From: Anaerolineae bacterium
GTDB lineage: Bacteria > Chloroflexota > Anaerolineae > Aggregatilineales > J027
Length of the DNA: 64,000 nt
Assembly (NCBI GenBank): GCA_021463865.1
Contig: JAJTXY010000005.1
Coordinates: forward strand, 62,001 to 126,000
Direction of reading: 5' to 3'
The position numbers were made by a program, and so were the translations under genes. The notes beneath the pieces are model-generated. The model searched no databases. It worked only from the letters and a program-made list of their open reading frames with translations, and was not told the DNA's origin. Below are positions 25,599 through 34,512 of the stretch, piece after piece; the stretch's first letter is position 1; every line of letters begins with the position of its first letter.

Positions 25599-26999
25599 TT
25601 GAACGACTCCTTTGAACAATTCCAATCCCCCTTTAGTTGGCGCTATGGCTCGGCTGAGATGCGCCGTATTTGGAGTGAGGTCTATAAACGTCAGCTTTGG
25701 CGACGGCTGTGGGTGGCTTTAGCCGAGGCCCAAATCCCGGCTGGTTTTGTGACCCCAGCCCAAGTCGCGGAACTTCGAGCGCATGTGGACGAGGTGGATA
25801 TGACCCAAGCGCACGCCATCGAAGCCGAAATTCATCATGACCTGATGGCGGAAGTGCGGGTATTTGCTAGTCAATGCCCAACCGCTGGTGGCATTATCCA
25901 TCTCGGCGCAACCAGCATGGATATTGAGGACAATGCGGATGCTCTTCGCCTGCGCGAAAGTCTTGCTTTGATAATCGAGGCGATGCGAAAACTGCTTGCA
26001 ACGCTTTCGGCACAAGTCGAAATATATGCCGACACGCCCTGCATGGCTTACACCCACATCCAACCCGCTGAAATCACCACCGTTGGTTATCGGTTGGCTC
26101 AATACACGCAGGATTTGCTGGTAGATTTTGGTGAGTTGCAGCGTGTTCATGCTGATATTCGGGGTAAGGGTTTTACCGGGGCGGTGGGCACATCGGCCTC
26201 CTATCGGGAATTGATGTCGGGCACGCATCTGATTTTGAGCCATTTTCAACAGCGGGTCATGCAATCCGCTGGAATTGAGGCCTTTGCCGTCTCGACCCAA
26301 ACCTATCCGCGCAAGCAGGATTGGCGGGTACTGACGGCGCTGGCCGGGGTCGCCTCAAGCCTCTATAAATTCGCCCTCGATCTGCGGATTTTACAGTCGC
26401 CCCCCTTTGGCGAAATGGCCGAACCCTTTGGTGCAAAACAGGTCGGTTCATCCGCCATGCCTTTTAAGCGCAACCCTATTAACGCCGAGAAAATTTGTAG
26501 TCTGGGGCGATTGGTCGTGTCACAGGTGCAAGTCGCTTGGGAAAATGCTTCCCATTCGATTTTAGAACGCACCCTTGATGACTCTGCCAATCGCCGCACT
26601 ATGCTGCCAGAAGCGTTTTTGGCAGTGGATGAAATGATCGCCGTTGCCACCCGGATTATCAAAAACCTGCGGGTGGATGAGGCCACCATAGCCCGTAATT
26701 TAGCCATTTATGGGCGATTCAGTGCGGTGGAGCGGGTATTGATGGCTTTGGGCAAGGCGGGGGCGAATCGTCAAGAGATGCACGAGGTCTTACGTGAACA
26801 TTCGTTAGTGGCATGGTCGGCGATTTCGCAGGGCGCGGCTAACCCATTGGTTGACCAATTGGCGGAGGATGAGCGTCTGTTACAATACCTGCCCGCTGAT
26901 ACCATTCGCCAGTTGATGGATTATAGTACCTATGTGGGCGATGCTCCCCTGCGTGCGAAACAGATGGCAAAGCAAACTTTGGATGCTCTTGTCGAGTAG
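25599..26999 (+). CDS. purB: Adenylosuccinate lyase
   Basis: 466 residues, TTG start with AAGGT eight bases before. Fumarase/aspartase superfamily lyase. The family signature SSAMPFKRNPINAE is complete with the catalytic-loop serine, and the other conserved blocks are HLGATSMDIEDNAD, YTHIQPAEITTVGYR and GAVGTSASYREL. It cleaves succinylaminoimidazole carboxamide ribotide and adenylosuccinate, releasing fumarate, in purine synthesis. purH is in the same window (43731-45278) but not linked. Placement at the end of the glycan-related operon is odd and may only reflect readthrough. Assignment to purB rather than a related lyase rests on these blocks. Confidence 0.88.
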   Translation: MNDSFEQFQSPFSWRYGSAEMRRIWSEVYKRQLWRRLWVALAEAQIPAGFVTPAQVAELRAHVDEVDMTQAHAIEAEIHHDLMAEVRVFASQCPTAGGIIHLGATSMDIEDNADALRLRESLALIIEAMRKLLATLSAQVEIYADTPCMAYTHIQPAEITTVGYRLAQYTQDLLVDFGELQRVHADIRGKGFTGAVGTSASYRELMSGTHLILSHFQQRVMQSAGIEAFAVSTQTYPRKQDWRVLTALAGVASSLYKFALDLRILQSPPFGEMAEPFGAKQVGSSAMPFKRNPINAEKICSLGRLVVSQVQVAWENASHSILERTLDDSANRRTMLPEAFLAVDEMIAVATRIIKNLRVDEATIARNLAIYGRFSAVERVLMALGKAGANRQEMHEVLREHSLVAWSAISQGAANPLVDQLAEDERLLQYLPADTIRQLMDYSTYVGDAPLRAKQMAKQTLDALVE

Positions 27000-27037
27000 A
27001 ACCATTGTTGGTGATTCACTGCAACGGAGGAAATCAG

Positions 27038-28378
27038 ATGCGAAAAATAGGCGTTCTTTTGTGGAGTACCTGCTTAATTTTGGGATTATTGCCGTTAACC
27101 CCGATTTTTGCCCAAGGGGGTGATGGCCCAACCGCCCCCCCCGATGGCACGGATTTGCCGCTGGTTCAGGTCGTCTATGAAGCCGATTTCACCGACAGTG
27201 AGCAGTGGCCCGAAGGCACGATTACAGGCATGGAATTTGCTGCTGCTGATGGTGGCTATCAAATCACCAGCATCAATGCCGATGCCGGGATTGGCCTTGC
27301 TCCGCCGATTGCCCTTTCCATAGATAACTTTTACAGCGAGGTCAATTTCACCATTGAAAGCTGCCAAGTACCCGAAAGCGCCTTCCTCTTTTTAACGCGC
27401 CTGACACCAAATGCCCAAACCGCCGCACAGTTGGATACCTACGCCTATGTGCTGCAATGCTCCGGGGATTATCGTTCCCGCAGCATCACCGCAGGCAACC
27501 CCGGTGATATTGATGTGCAGGGACGCGCTCCGGCAGCATTGGATGAAGGGTCGCAGCACGTCTTGGGGGTCTTGATGGTCAACAACTCCGTGACGTGGTA
27601 TCTCGATGGTACGGAACTCGCCACCTATGACGTGCTTTCTCCCCTGCGCGTGGACGGTGTTTTGGCGATAGGAGCACAGCGCGGTTTGGGTTATGTTGCG
27701 ACTTCTTGGCGAGTGTGGAGTCTGGATTCGACGACAGCCGTCAATACCATTGAACCTAGCACTGACACGGGTACAATTACCGGTGGTGGGTCGGAAGGCC
27801 CGTTAAGCGAATTTGGGGTGGGGGACTTCATTTATAATCCCGATTTAAACCAACCCGGTTCAATTCCCAGCGGATTAAGCCAACCCGTCGCTGCATTGTA
27901 CTTGGCCGGGGGACAAGTGGGCATGTATAACCGCGAGAGTTCAGCGATTCTACCCTTTGAAGGGGTACAAGCCAGCGACTATTATGCTGAGATCGTCTTT
28001 GGGACTCGCGCTTGTGATGATGCCTCACTTGTCGGGGTGATTTGGCGTGCGGCGGGCGAATTTGGTTCCTATTACGCCTTTGGAATGCAGTGTGATGGCA
28101 GCTATCGGGCATGGCTAGAAACTCCCGATGGCCCAAGTGAACCATTGGTGAGTGGTGAGGCAAGCCAACCCCCCGTTCCCGACACGGGTGCTCATTCATT
28201 GGGTGTGTATGTGAAGGGTGATACCGCATGGCTTTATTATGACGATACCGTTTTGGGGTCATTCTCCGATTCGACCTTAACCGAAGGGGGGGCGGGCTTG
28301 CTGCTCCAGTCCGACCCCGAAACATCCAAAGCGATGGATATTGTCGCGGTAAGTTTGACCGTCGCCGAGGCCAGATAG
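27038..28378 (+). CDS. Secreted protein with two LamG/DUF1080-like repeats
   Basis: 446 residues from the ATG at 27038, chosen because ACGGAGG lies seven bases upstream and the residues after it form a signal peptide (MRKIGVLLWSTCLILGLLPL ... IFAQG). Two halves of about 150 residues repeat the same pattern: DNFYSEVNFTIESCQVPES ... YVLQCSGDYRSRSI ... VTWYLDGTEL, and YYAEIVFGTRACDDAS ... FGMQCDGSYRAWLE ... TAWLYYDDTVLGSFSD. Each half keeps one Cys pair. This is the concanavalin-like jelly-roll fold of LamG/DUF1080-type domains, which often bind sugars. It is 38 bases after purB; a hairpin at 28399-28426 ends the operon. Confidence 0.78.
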   Translation: MRKIGVLLWSTCLILGLLPLTPIFAQGGDGPTAPPDGTDLPLVQVVYEADFTDSEQWPEGTITGMEFAAADGGYQITSINADAGIGLAPPIALSIDNFYSEVNFTIESCQVPESAFLFLTRLTPNAQTAAQLDTYAYVLQCSGDYRSRSITAGNPGDIDVQGRAPAALDEGSQHVLGVLMVNNSVTWYLDGTELATYDVLSPLRVDGVLAIGAQRGLGYVATSWRVWSLDSTTAVNTIEPSTDTGTITGGGSEGPLSEFGVGDFIYNPDLNQPGSIPSGLSQPVAALYLAGGQVGMYNRESSAILPFEGVQASDYYAEIVFGTRACDDASLVGVIWRAAGEFGSYYAFGMQCDGSYRAWLETPDGPSEPLVSGEASQPPVPDTGAHSLGVYVKGDTAWLYYDDTVLGSFSDSTLTEGGAGLLLQSDPETSKAMDIVAVSLTVAEAR

Positions 28379-28398
28379 GATTTTCGCAATGCTTTAGG

Positions 28399-28426
28399 AA
28401 GGTGTGCTGATAATTCGGTACACCTT
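28399..28426. terminator. Hairpin between the LamG-like gene and mutL
   Basis: AAGGTGT (28399-28405) pairs with ACACCTT (28420-28426) around a 14-base loop. It lies between convergent genes and may end both transcripts, but T tracts are short. Confidence 0.45.
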
Positions 28427-28472
28427 TCAACCCAGATTCAGCACGGCGGCCTTAGCCCTGTGTGATAAGGGA

Positions 28473-30386
28473 CTAGGTGCGCCCGAATTCTTTTTCCAAC
28501 TGCTTATTGCTTAAATGAATCATAATCGGGCGACCATGTGGGCAGGTGTGTGGATTTTCGCAGCGCTCCAACTGATGAATCAATCCCTGCATTTCAGTAT
28601 GGCTGAGAATCTGCCCCGCCTTAACCGCCGCCGCTTTGCACACCCGCCGCAGAATTTTATCCTCAATCGTCTGTACACCGGGGATTTTGCCGCTTTCCGA
28701 ATCTTGCAAAAGCAGATGCAGCACTTGATGGGGGTCTTGATCGGCCAAAATTGCGGGAACGCTTCGCACCCGATAGGTATTGACACCAAAGGCTTCAATT
28801 TCAAATCCCATCTCGGCAAGGACGGGCTGAATTTCTTCGAGCAATTGCGCCTCGGTAGGATTTAAGCTCACACTTCCGCCGTCCAATACCTGCTGCACGG
28901 TCAATTCACGCGCTTGATACTGCTCCAGAAACTGCTCAAATAAAATGCGTTCGTGGGCGGCGTGCTGGTCAATCAAGTACATCCCGACTGGCCCTTCCGC
29001 CACGATATAACTGGCGCTGATTTGACCAACCACCCGCAAAATGGGCAGTGTGCGCGGCTTTTTGGGGCGTCCCGCGCCTTCGGGAATTGCCGTTGGGTCG
29101 TCGGGTTGGACAGCGGGGCGTATGGTCGGCGGAGTTGGGGCTTCATAATGCGGATAGAAGGCGTCTGCGTCTGTATCCGCTTCGTATTCGGACTCTGCTT
29201 CATCCGCGGGCCGCTGTTGGCTATACCGACCCGGCGCAGGTGTATCAAAATCAAAATCCATCTGCGCTGGATATTGGCGTGGCGGGGGCAAACTGGCGGC
29301 TCGATTTTGCGGCACATCCTCATCCGCCGAATACGATGGGCTGCCTTCATAGTCTTCGGAGTAGTAAATCGCCGCTGTGCCTGCCTGTGAAATAACCGCC
29401 CGCCGCACGCCCCGTTGAACAGCTGTAAACACCGCTTCGGGGTGTCGAAACCGGACTTCGGCTTTGGTAGGGTGGACGTTAACATCCACATCATCGGGCG
29501 GTACTTGAATCAACAGCACACTGACTGGGTAGCGACTGGCGGGCAACAGGGTATGATAGGCTTGAACCACCGCAAAGGTGAGTCGCTGGTCATTGATGGC
29601 CCGTCCGTTCACAAACAGCGTGATTTGGGTACGATTGGCACGATGCAAAGCGGGTGTGGTCGTAAATCCAAACACCTCAATCGGTGGCAAATCAGGTCGA
29701 GCGGGGGGCAGCGGACTGACCTCAACCATTTCCCGAAAAGTCTCTAGCCCCAATGCCTGTACCAGCACATCCGTCAAATTTCCACTGCCTGTGCTGTGAA
29801 AAGCCTCACGTCCATCCAGTGTCAATTGAAAGCGCACCTGTGGATAGGCCATCGCATATTGGCTCACCAACGCAATGACATGGCGACGTTCGGTGGCATC
29901 ACTTTTGAGGAATTTTCGTCGGGCGGGCACATTAAAAAATAATTCGGCCACTTCGATAATCGTACCAATTGGTGCGCCGACAGGTCGAACTTCCAATACC
30001 TTGCCACCTTCGACTAAAATCCGCGCTCCCACGCTTTCTTTTTGGTGGCGCGAGGTCAAGGTCAAGCGGCTAACTGACGCGATACTGTGCAGGGCCTCTC
30101 CGCGAAAGCCAAGCGTATGTAGGTTATAAATGTCGTCCAGTGTGCTGATTTTGCTGGTGGCGTGCCGTTCGAGGGCGAGGGGGATTTCATCGGCGGGGAT
30201 ACCATGCCCATTGTCGCTAATGCGGATTAAACGACTGCCTGTGCCGCGAATCTCGATGTTGATGCTGGTGGCCCCGGCATCTAATGAATTTTCGAGCAGT
30301 TCTTTGACAACCGAAGCAGGTCGTTCAACGACTTCCCCCGCCGCAATTTGGGCGGCGATAGTTTCGGAGAGAACTCGGATTGGCAT
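28473..30386 (-). CDS. mutL: DNA mismatch repair protein MutL
   Basis: 637 residues. The N-terminal GHKL ATPase is complete (ENSLDAGAT, ISDNGHGIP, TLGFRGEAL), followed by the transducer domain (FVNGRAI, DVNVHPTKAEVRF). After a Pro/Ala/acidic-rich linker (about 340-440) the dimerisation domain carries the DQHAxxExxxxE-type endonuclease motif (IDQHAAHERILFEQF) and CPHGRP near the end. So this is the nicking type of MutL used where no MutH exists. It recognises MutS bound at mismatches and nicks the strand. It follows a sensor kinase by 35 bases; the start ATG 30386 has no strong ribosome site. Confidence 0.97.
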   Translation of the reverse strand: MPIRVLSETIAAQIAAGEVVERPASVVKELLENSLDAGATSINIEIRGTGSRLIRISDNGHGIPADEIPLALERHATSKISTLDDIYNLHTLGFRGEALHSIASVSRLTLTSRHQKESVGARILVEGGKVLEVRPVGAPIGTIIEVAELFFNVPARRKFLKSDATERRHVIALVSQYAMAYPQVRFQLTLDGREAFHSTGSGNLTDVLVQALGLETFREMVEVSPLPPARPDLPPIEVFGFTTTPALHRANRTQITLFVNGRAINDQRLTFAVVQAYHTLLPASRYPVSVLLIQVPPDDVDVNVHPTKAEVRFRHPEAVFTAVQRGVRRAVISQAGTAAIYYSEDYEGSPSYSADEDVPQNRAASLPPPRQYPAQMDFDFDTPAPGRYSQQRPADEAESEYEADTDADAFYPHYEAPTPPTIRPAVQPDDPTAIPEGAGRPKKPRTLPILRVVGQISASYIVAEGPVGMYLIDQHAAHERILFEQFLEQYQARELTVQQVLDGGSVSLNPTEAQLLEEIQPVLAEMGFEIEAFGVNTYRVRSVPAILADQDPHQVLHLLLQDSESGKIPGVQTIEDKILRRVCKAAAVKAGQILSHTEMQGLIHQLERCENPHTCPHGRPIMIHLSNKQLEKEFGRT

Positions 30387-30421
30387 TATGAGACTTGAAT
30401 CACTGTTCTATTCGACTCAAT

Positions 30422-32011
30422 CTAATCCCCACCACCACGCAAATTTTCGTCAGTCAGAGGGATCAAAATTTCAAAACGGCTACCTTTGCCTTCTTCGCTT
30501 TGGACTTGTGCATCCCCACCATGCTGTTGGGCGACATTCCGCACGATAAATAGTCCCAGTCCAGAGCCGCGAATGCCTTTGTGTTCTTTGCGTCGCACTC
30601 GTTCGCCACGTTCAAAAAGCCGCTGTTGATCTTCGGGCGCGATGCCTAAGCCGTTATCGGTCACAGCAAAGATCAGGGTATCGTTTTTCAACTCGACTTC
30701 GACCACCACCTCGCCATTTTCTGGTGTGTATTTGATGGCGTTCTCGACCAGATTTTGCAGGGCACGTTCTATCATCATCTCGTCAAGATACATAATGGGT
30801 ATATTCGAGGCCGAACGCGAACGCAGGTTAATTTGTTTTTTCTGGGCCGCGCTCGAAAGCGTCGAGACCACCTTCGAGATGATATCTGATGGGTCAATGG
30901 ATTCGCGCCGCAGTTGGTACGTGCCCATCATCGGGTCAAGCCGTCCCGCATCCAATACTTTTTCGACTAGATTGGTCATATCTTGGATGCTGGTGACAAT
31001 CTTGCCCATCATGGTTTCTTGTTTATCATTGACCTCTCCAACCATCGGCAGCATGTCCAAATAACCTTTGGCGGCGGTAAGAGGCGAGCGCAAATCATGC
31101 GAGACCGTATGCAAAAAGGTACTCATATTTTCGTTCAGTCGCTTAAAACGACTCACATCTCGCACTGCCAATAACCAGCCATCGGTATTGCCGTTTTCAC
31201 CGATTACTTCCGAAACGTGCGGCGCAAAAATTCGTCCATCCGGTGCGACATATTCAACAATATTCTCGGCCCCGTCGTTCTGTTCGTCGGGGTACACCAA
31301 TTTGAGCAGGGTTTCGCTTTTGATAATATTCTTAAAGGGTTGCCCAACCGCAGCTTTGGCGGTGACTTGGAATAGGGCTTCGGCGGCAGGATTAAACACG
31401 CGGATTTTGCGCTGTTTGTCCACCATAATAATTGCATCAGCAACGCTAGCAAGAATAGCCGCCAATTGTTCTCGGCCACTCTTGGCCTCTTCAAAGGTGC
31501 GGGCATTCGTAATGGCAATGGTGGCTTGTAAGGCCAAAAGCTCCACAAAATCGCGTTCATCTTGTGCCATTTGATGCGCTTGCTCAAACGCAACCCACAA
31601 TATCCCTACCTGCATTTTTTGAGCTTGCAAGGGCAGAATCAAAATTGAAGAGACTGCTCCCGTCAATTCACTCAAGTCGAGGTCACTTGGAGGGGTACTG
31701 ACATCCAAAATATCAACAGGGCTAAGTTGATTTTGCCCATAGTTGAAGATGGGGCTGTCGGCGGCTTCAAATTTGCCTCCTGCCAACCCGCTGGCAAAAG
31801 AAATCGTCCCGCCATTTTCACGCATAACGACCCGTGCGGAGACCGCTCTTGTCGCTTGACAAATGCCATTCAAAATATGGGGTAGTGTCTCGGCTAGACC
31901 AGCGCTCGCAGCGATTCGGCGGCTGACCTCGCTTAACAATCGCCTTTGGTCAAGGTAGCGTTGTAGGGTCGAATATAGTTCGGATGTGGGTAAGGTCTCT
32001 TGCGCGGTCAC
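30422..32011 (-). CDS. GAF-PAS sensor histidine kinase
   Basis: 529 residues, soluble. GTG start at 32011. A GAF domain comes first (about 20-170: ICQATRAVSARVVMRENGG ... ILILPLQAQKMQVGILWVAF), then a PAS domain (LAAILASVADAIIMVDKQRKIRVFNPAAEALF, about 180-300). The HisKA motif follows as FLHTVSHDLRSPLTAAKGYLDML, and the ATPase domain has LVENAIKYTPENGEV, DNGLGI and GIRGSGLGLFIVRNVAQQHGG. It should autophosphorylate on the SHDLRSP histidine. No receiver gene is adjacent. It is divergent from the DUF5060 gene and runs into mutL. Confidence 0.92.
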   Translation of the reverse strand: MTAQETLPTSELYSTLQRYLDQRRLLSEVSRRIAASAGLAETLPHILNGICQATRAVSARVVMRENGGTISFASGLAGGKFEAADSPIFNYGQNQLSPVDILDVSTPPSDLDLSELTGAVSSILILPLQAQKMQVGILWVAFEQAHQMAQDERDFVELLALQATIAITNARTFEEAKSGREQLAAILASVADAIIMVDKQRKIRVFNPAAEALFQVTAKAAVGQPFKNIIKSETLLKLVYPDEQNDGAENIVEYVAPDGRIFAPHVSEVIGENGNTDGWLLAVRDVSRFKRLNENMSTFLHTVSHDLRSPLTAAKGYLDMLPMVGEVNDKQETMMGKIVTSIQDMTNLVEKVLDAGRLDPMMGTYQLRRESIDPSDIISKVVSTLSSAAQKKQINLRSRSASNIPIMYLDEMMIERALQNLVENAIKYTPENGEVVVEVELKNDTLIFAVTDNGLGIAPEDQQRLFERGERVRRKEHKGIRGSGLGLFIVRNVAQQHGGDAQVQSEEGKGSRFEILIPLTDENLRGGGD

Positions 32012-32105
32012 AGGAGTGAAAATTGCCTTTAACTGAGTTGTGCAAAATGGGTCATTCTACCACCTGTCATTATAGCACTGTCAGTAATGTGGGCAAGTTT
32101 GCAAA

Positions 32106-34457
32106 TTGTCTGTCCAGAGGCACCCCCTGCTGATGCCCCTCTTGCTACGAATGCCATCGCTCGTTAAACTTTCTCCCATGCGAAACAAACAGATGCGAAC
32201 CCTCAACCTCTCATTGGCACTTTTGGCGCTTGCTGTCATGACGATTGGCCCCTTATGGTGGCCTGCACAAGCACAGGATAATCCCACCCTGACGCCAGAC
32301 CGTCAGGAAATTCAAACCGTCGATATTTATGAAAAATTTGAAATTATCCTTGAAGTGGCGGGCGAAATCACCAATCCCTATGACTGGGGCGAGGTGCAGG
32401 TGTGGGGTAATTTTACGGCCCGCAGCGGACAAACCTACCAAATCCCGGCCTTTTATATGCAACCCTATGAACAGACCTGCCAAGAGGATTGCCAGACGGA
32501 AATTCTCGCCCCCGTTGGCGAGGGTGAATGGCGGCTGCGTTTTGCTCCCACTGAGTTAGGTTTATGGCGCTACAATGTGCGGGCTAAAGTTGGAGATGCT
32601 ACTGAAGTAAATCTCACAGCGGGCAGTTTTGAGGCGGTGGAATCGGCAAACCCCGGTTTCGTGCGAACAGCCGGACGCTATTTTGAATTTGAAGACGGCA
32701 CGCCCTATTTCCCCATCGGTCATAATTTGGGATGGTCTTGGTCGCAGGGTGGGGGCATTTTTACCTATCTGGCTTGGCTTGATAAACTAGCCGCTGCGGG
32801 TGGCAATTATGCCCGTCTTTATATAGATACCCCTTGGTTTATCGGCCTCGAATGGAATGCTCCGGCTGGACAATATGCTGATGAGGGTCAGCAATCGGCA
32901 TGGCGTTTGGATACTTTACTAGAGGCGGCCCAAGCGCGTGGTATCTATCTGCAATTGATCTTGGTGTGGAGCCAAGCCTTTACCCAATATACGGGTGTGC
33001 CCGTCGCCGTTCCTCCTACGCCTGCTCGCCCTGCCATTGATGCCGATTTTGACAACAACCCCTACAACAAAACCTATGGCGGCGTAATTAGCGAACCCGA
33101 TGATGTATGGACGGATCGTAATGCTGAGGCCCTTTTGACGAACCGCCTGCACTACATCGCGGCGCGTTGGGGTTATAGCACCACTGTTTTTGCATGGGAA
33201 ATCACCGACGCACTGGATTCGATTGAGGGATTTAGTGCGACCACTGCCAACACTTGGTTGGATCGTATGATTGTGGCTCTGCGTGAAGGCGATGCTTACA
33301 GCCATTTGGTGACAGTCGGCACAGATAAAGTCCAGCCTGATATTTTAGCCAACCCACTACTGGATTTTGTGCAGGCTCAAGTCTACCAAGCCCGCCCGAT
33401 TGAACAGGCCAAAGATCAGGTGGTGGCGGTTCTCAATGGCTTGACGGATGTGACAACCTTCACAGACCGCCCCGTGCTGCTGACCGAGTTTTCGCTAAAC
33501 CCTTGGTTTGAACCAACTGCCGATGATCCAAGTGGTGTCCACATTCAAAACATCATTTGGCCTGCTGCTCTGTCAGGATCGGCGGGTGGAGCGATGTCAT
33601 GGTGGTGGGACACTTATCTTGACCCGCAAGACCTCTATCACCTTTATACCCCCCTGCGAAGGTTTACCGATGGCATTGCATGGAACAGTCTCAATCTACA
33701 ACCTGTTGATGCCGCTCTTGTTGCCCAATCCGACGTAACTTATGAACCATTGCGTATTGAAGAATTTAACCGCATTTTTCGGGATGGTTCGGCCTCAGCC
33801 GAGGTCTATCGCATGACGGGGGATGGTGTTTTCCCGCCCTCGACCCAGCTTTCCAGCTATCTCTATGGCAGCAAATTTAATGCCGAAAATCGTCAGCCCC
33901 AGACTTACCTCATTTTCCCTCCGGTGGATACCACGATGCGGATTGGTATTCAAAACGTCTCAACCGCCGCTGGAGCGCAGTTGGTCGTAACCGTAGATGG
34001 GCAGGTGGCAACTCAAGTGGATTTAGCCGCTGGCACACAGGCACTGACCATTACTTTACCCTTAAAGGCAGGCCAGCACACACTGATTTTGGATAATTTG
34101 GGGGAAGATTGGCTGCAAATTGAATATCTCGAAATTGAGGCTTACACGTCACCGATGCGTGCCATTGCGTTGACCGATCCTGCTGCTGGCATTGCCCTTG
34201 CATGGGTGCATCACCGCGACTATACATGGGAATCAGCGCTGGCGGGGGATACCATTATGCCCTTACTCTATGAACTTCACCTGCCGGGGATGGATGTTGG
34301 CGAATATCGTGTGGAATATTGGGATACGACGACGGGTAATGTGGTAGGTGAGGAGCGCGTTCTGCTGACCACCGAAGGCAACACGCTTAATTTAAACCTG
34401 CCTTTGATAAACACTCAATTAGCCCTGCGGGTTTTCCGTATCGCTGGCCCTACATAG
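32106..34457 (+). CDS. Secreted DUF5060 glycosidase-like protein
   Basis: Listed from a TTG at 32106; ATGs at 32178 (MRNKQMRT) or 32193 are more likely because the signal peptide (LNLSLALLALAVMTIGPLWWPAQAQ) starts there. After the signal a DUF5060 beta domain (about 55-150: VDIYEKFEIILEVAGEITNP ... LGLWRYNVRA) is followed by FVRTAGRYFEFEDGTPYFPIGHNLGWSW, the entry to a GH5/DUF4038-like TIM barrel. A possible catalytic acid is in VFAWEITDALD and another in PVLLTEFSLNPW, the two glutamates expected for a clan GH-A fold. The C-terminus is a carbohydrate-binding-type beta domain (LVVTVDGQVATQVDLAAGTQ, LILDNLGEDWLQIEYLEI). It probably acts on polysaccharide outside the cell. Confidence 0.8.
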   Translation: MSVQRHPLLMPLLLRMPSLVKLSPMRNKQMRTLNLSLALLALAVMTIGPLWWPAQAQDNPTLTPDRQEIQTVDIYEKFEIILEVAGEITNPYDWGEVQVWGNFTARSGQTYQIPAFYMQPYEQTCQEDCQTEILAPVGEGEWRLRFAPTELGLWRYNVRAKVGDATEVNLTAGSFEAVESANPGFVRTAGRYFEFEDGTPYFPIGHNLGWSWSQGGGIFTYLAWLDKLAAAGGNYARLYIDTPWFIGLEWNAPAGQYADEGQQSAWRLDTLLEAAQARGIYLQLILVWSQAFTQYTGVPVAVPPTPARPAIDADFDNNPYNKTYGGVISEPDDVWTDRNAEALLTNRLHYIAARWGYSTTVFAWEITDALDSIEGFSATTANTWLDRMIVALREGDAYSHLVTVGTDKVQPDILANPLLDFVQAQVYQARPIEQAKDQVVAVLNGLTDVTTFTDRPVLLTEFSLNPWFEPTADDPSGVHIQNIIWPAALSGSAGGAMSWWWDTYLDPQDLYHLYTPLRRFTDGIAWNSLNLQPVDAALVAQSDVTYEPLRIEEFNRIFRDGSASAEVYRMTGDGVFPPSTQLSSYLYGSKFNAENRQPQTYLIFPPVDTTMRIGIQNVSTAAGAQLVVTVDGQVATQVDLAAGTQALTITLPLKAGQHTLILDNLGEDWLQIEYLEIEAYTSPMRAIALTDPAAGIALAWVHHRDYTWESALAGDTIMPLLYELHLPGMDVGEYRVEYWDTTTGNVVGEERVLLTTEGNTLNLNLPLINTQLALRVFRIAGPT

Positions 34458-34464
34458 GAAACAA

Positions 34465-34494
34465 AAAGAGGCCAACGCGCTGGTTAGCCTCTTT
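34465..34494. terminator. Bidirectional terminator between DUF5060 gene and htrA
   Basis: AAAGAGGC (34465-34472) pairs with GCCTCTTT (34487-34494), with A-rich sequence on the left and TTTAAATTT on the right. It lies between two convergent stops (34457 and 34513) and can serve both strands. Confidence 0.75.
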
Positions 34495-34512
34495 AAATTT
34501 ATCGAAGTGTGG

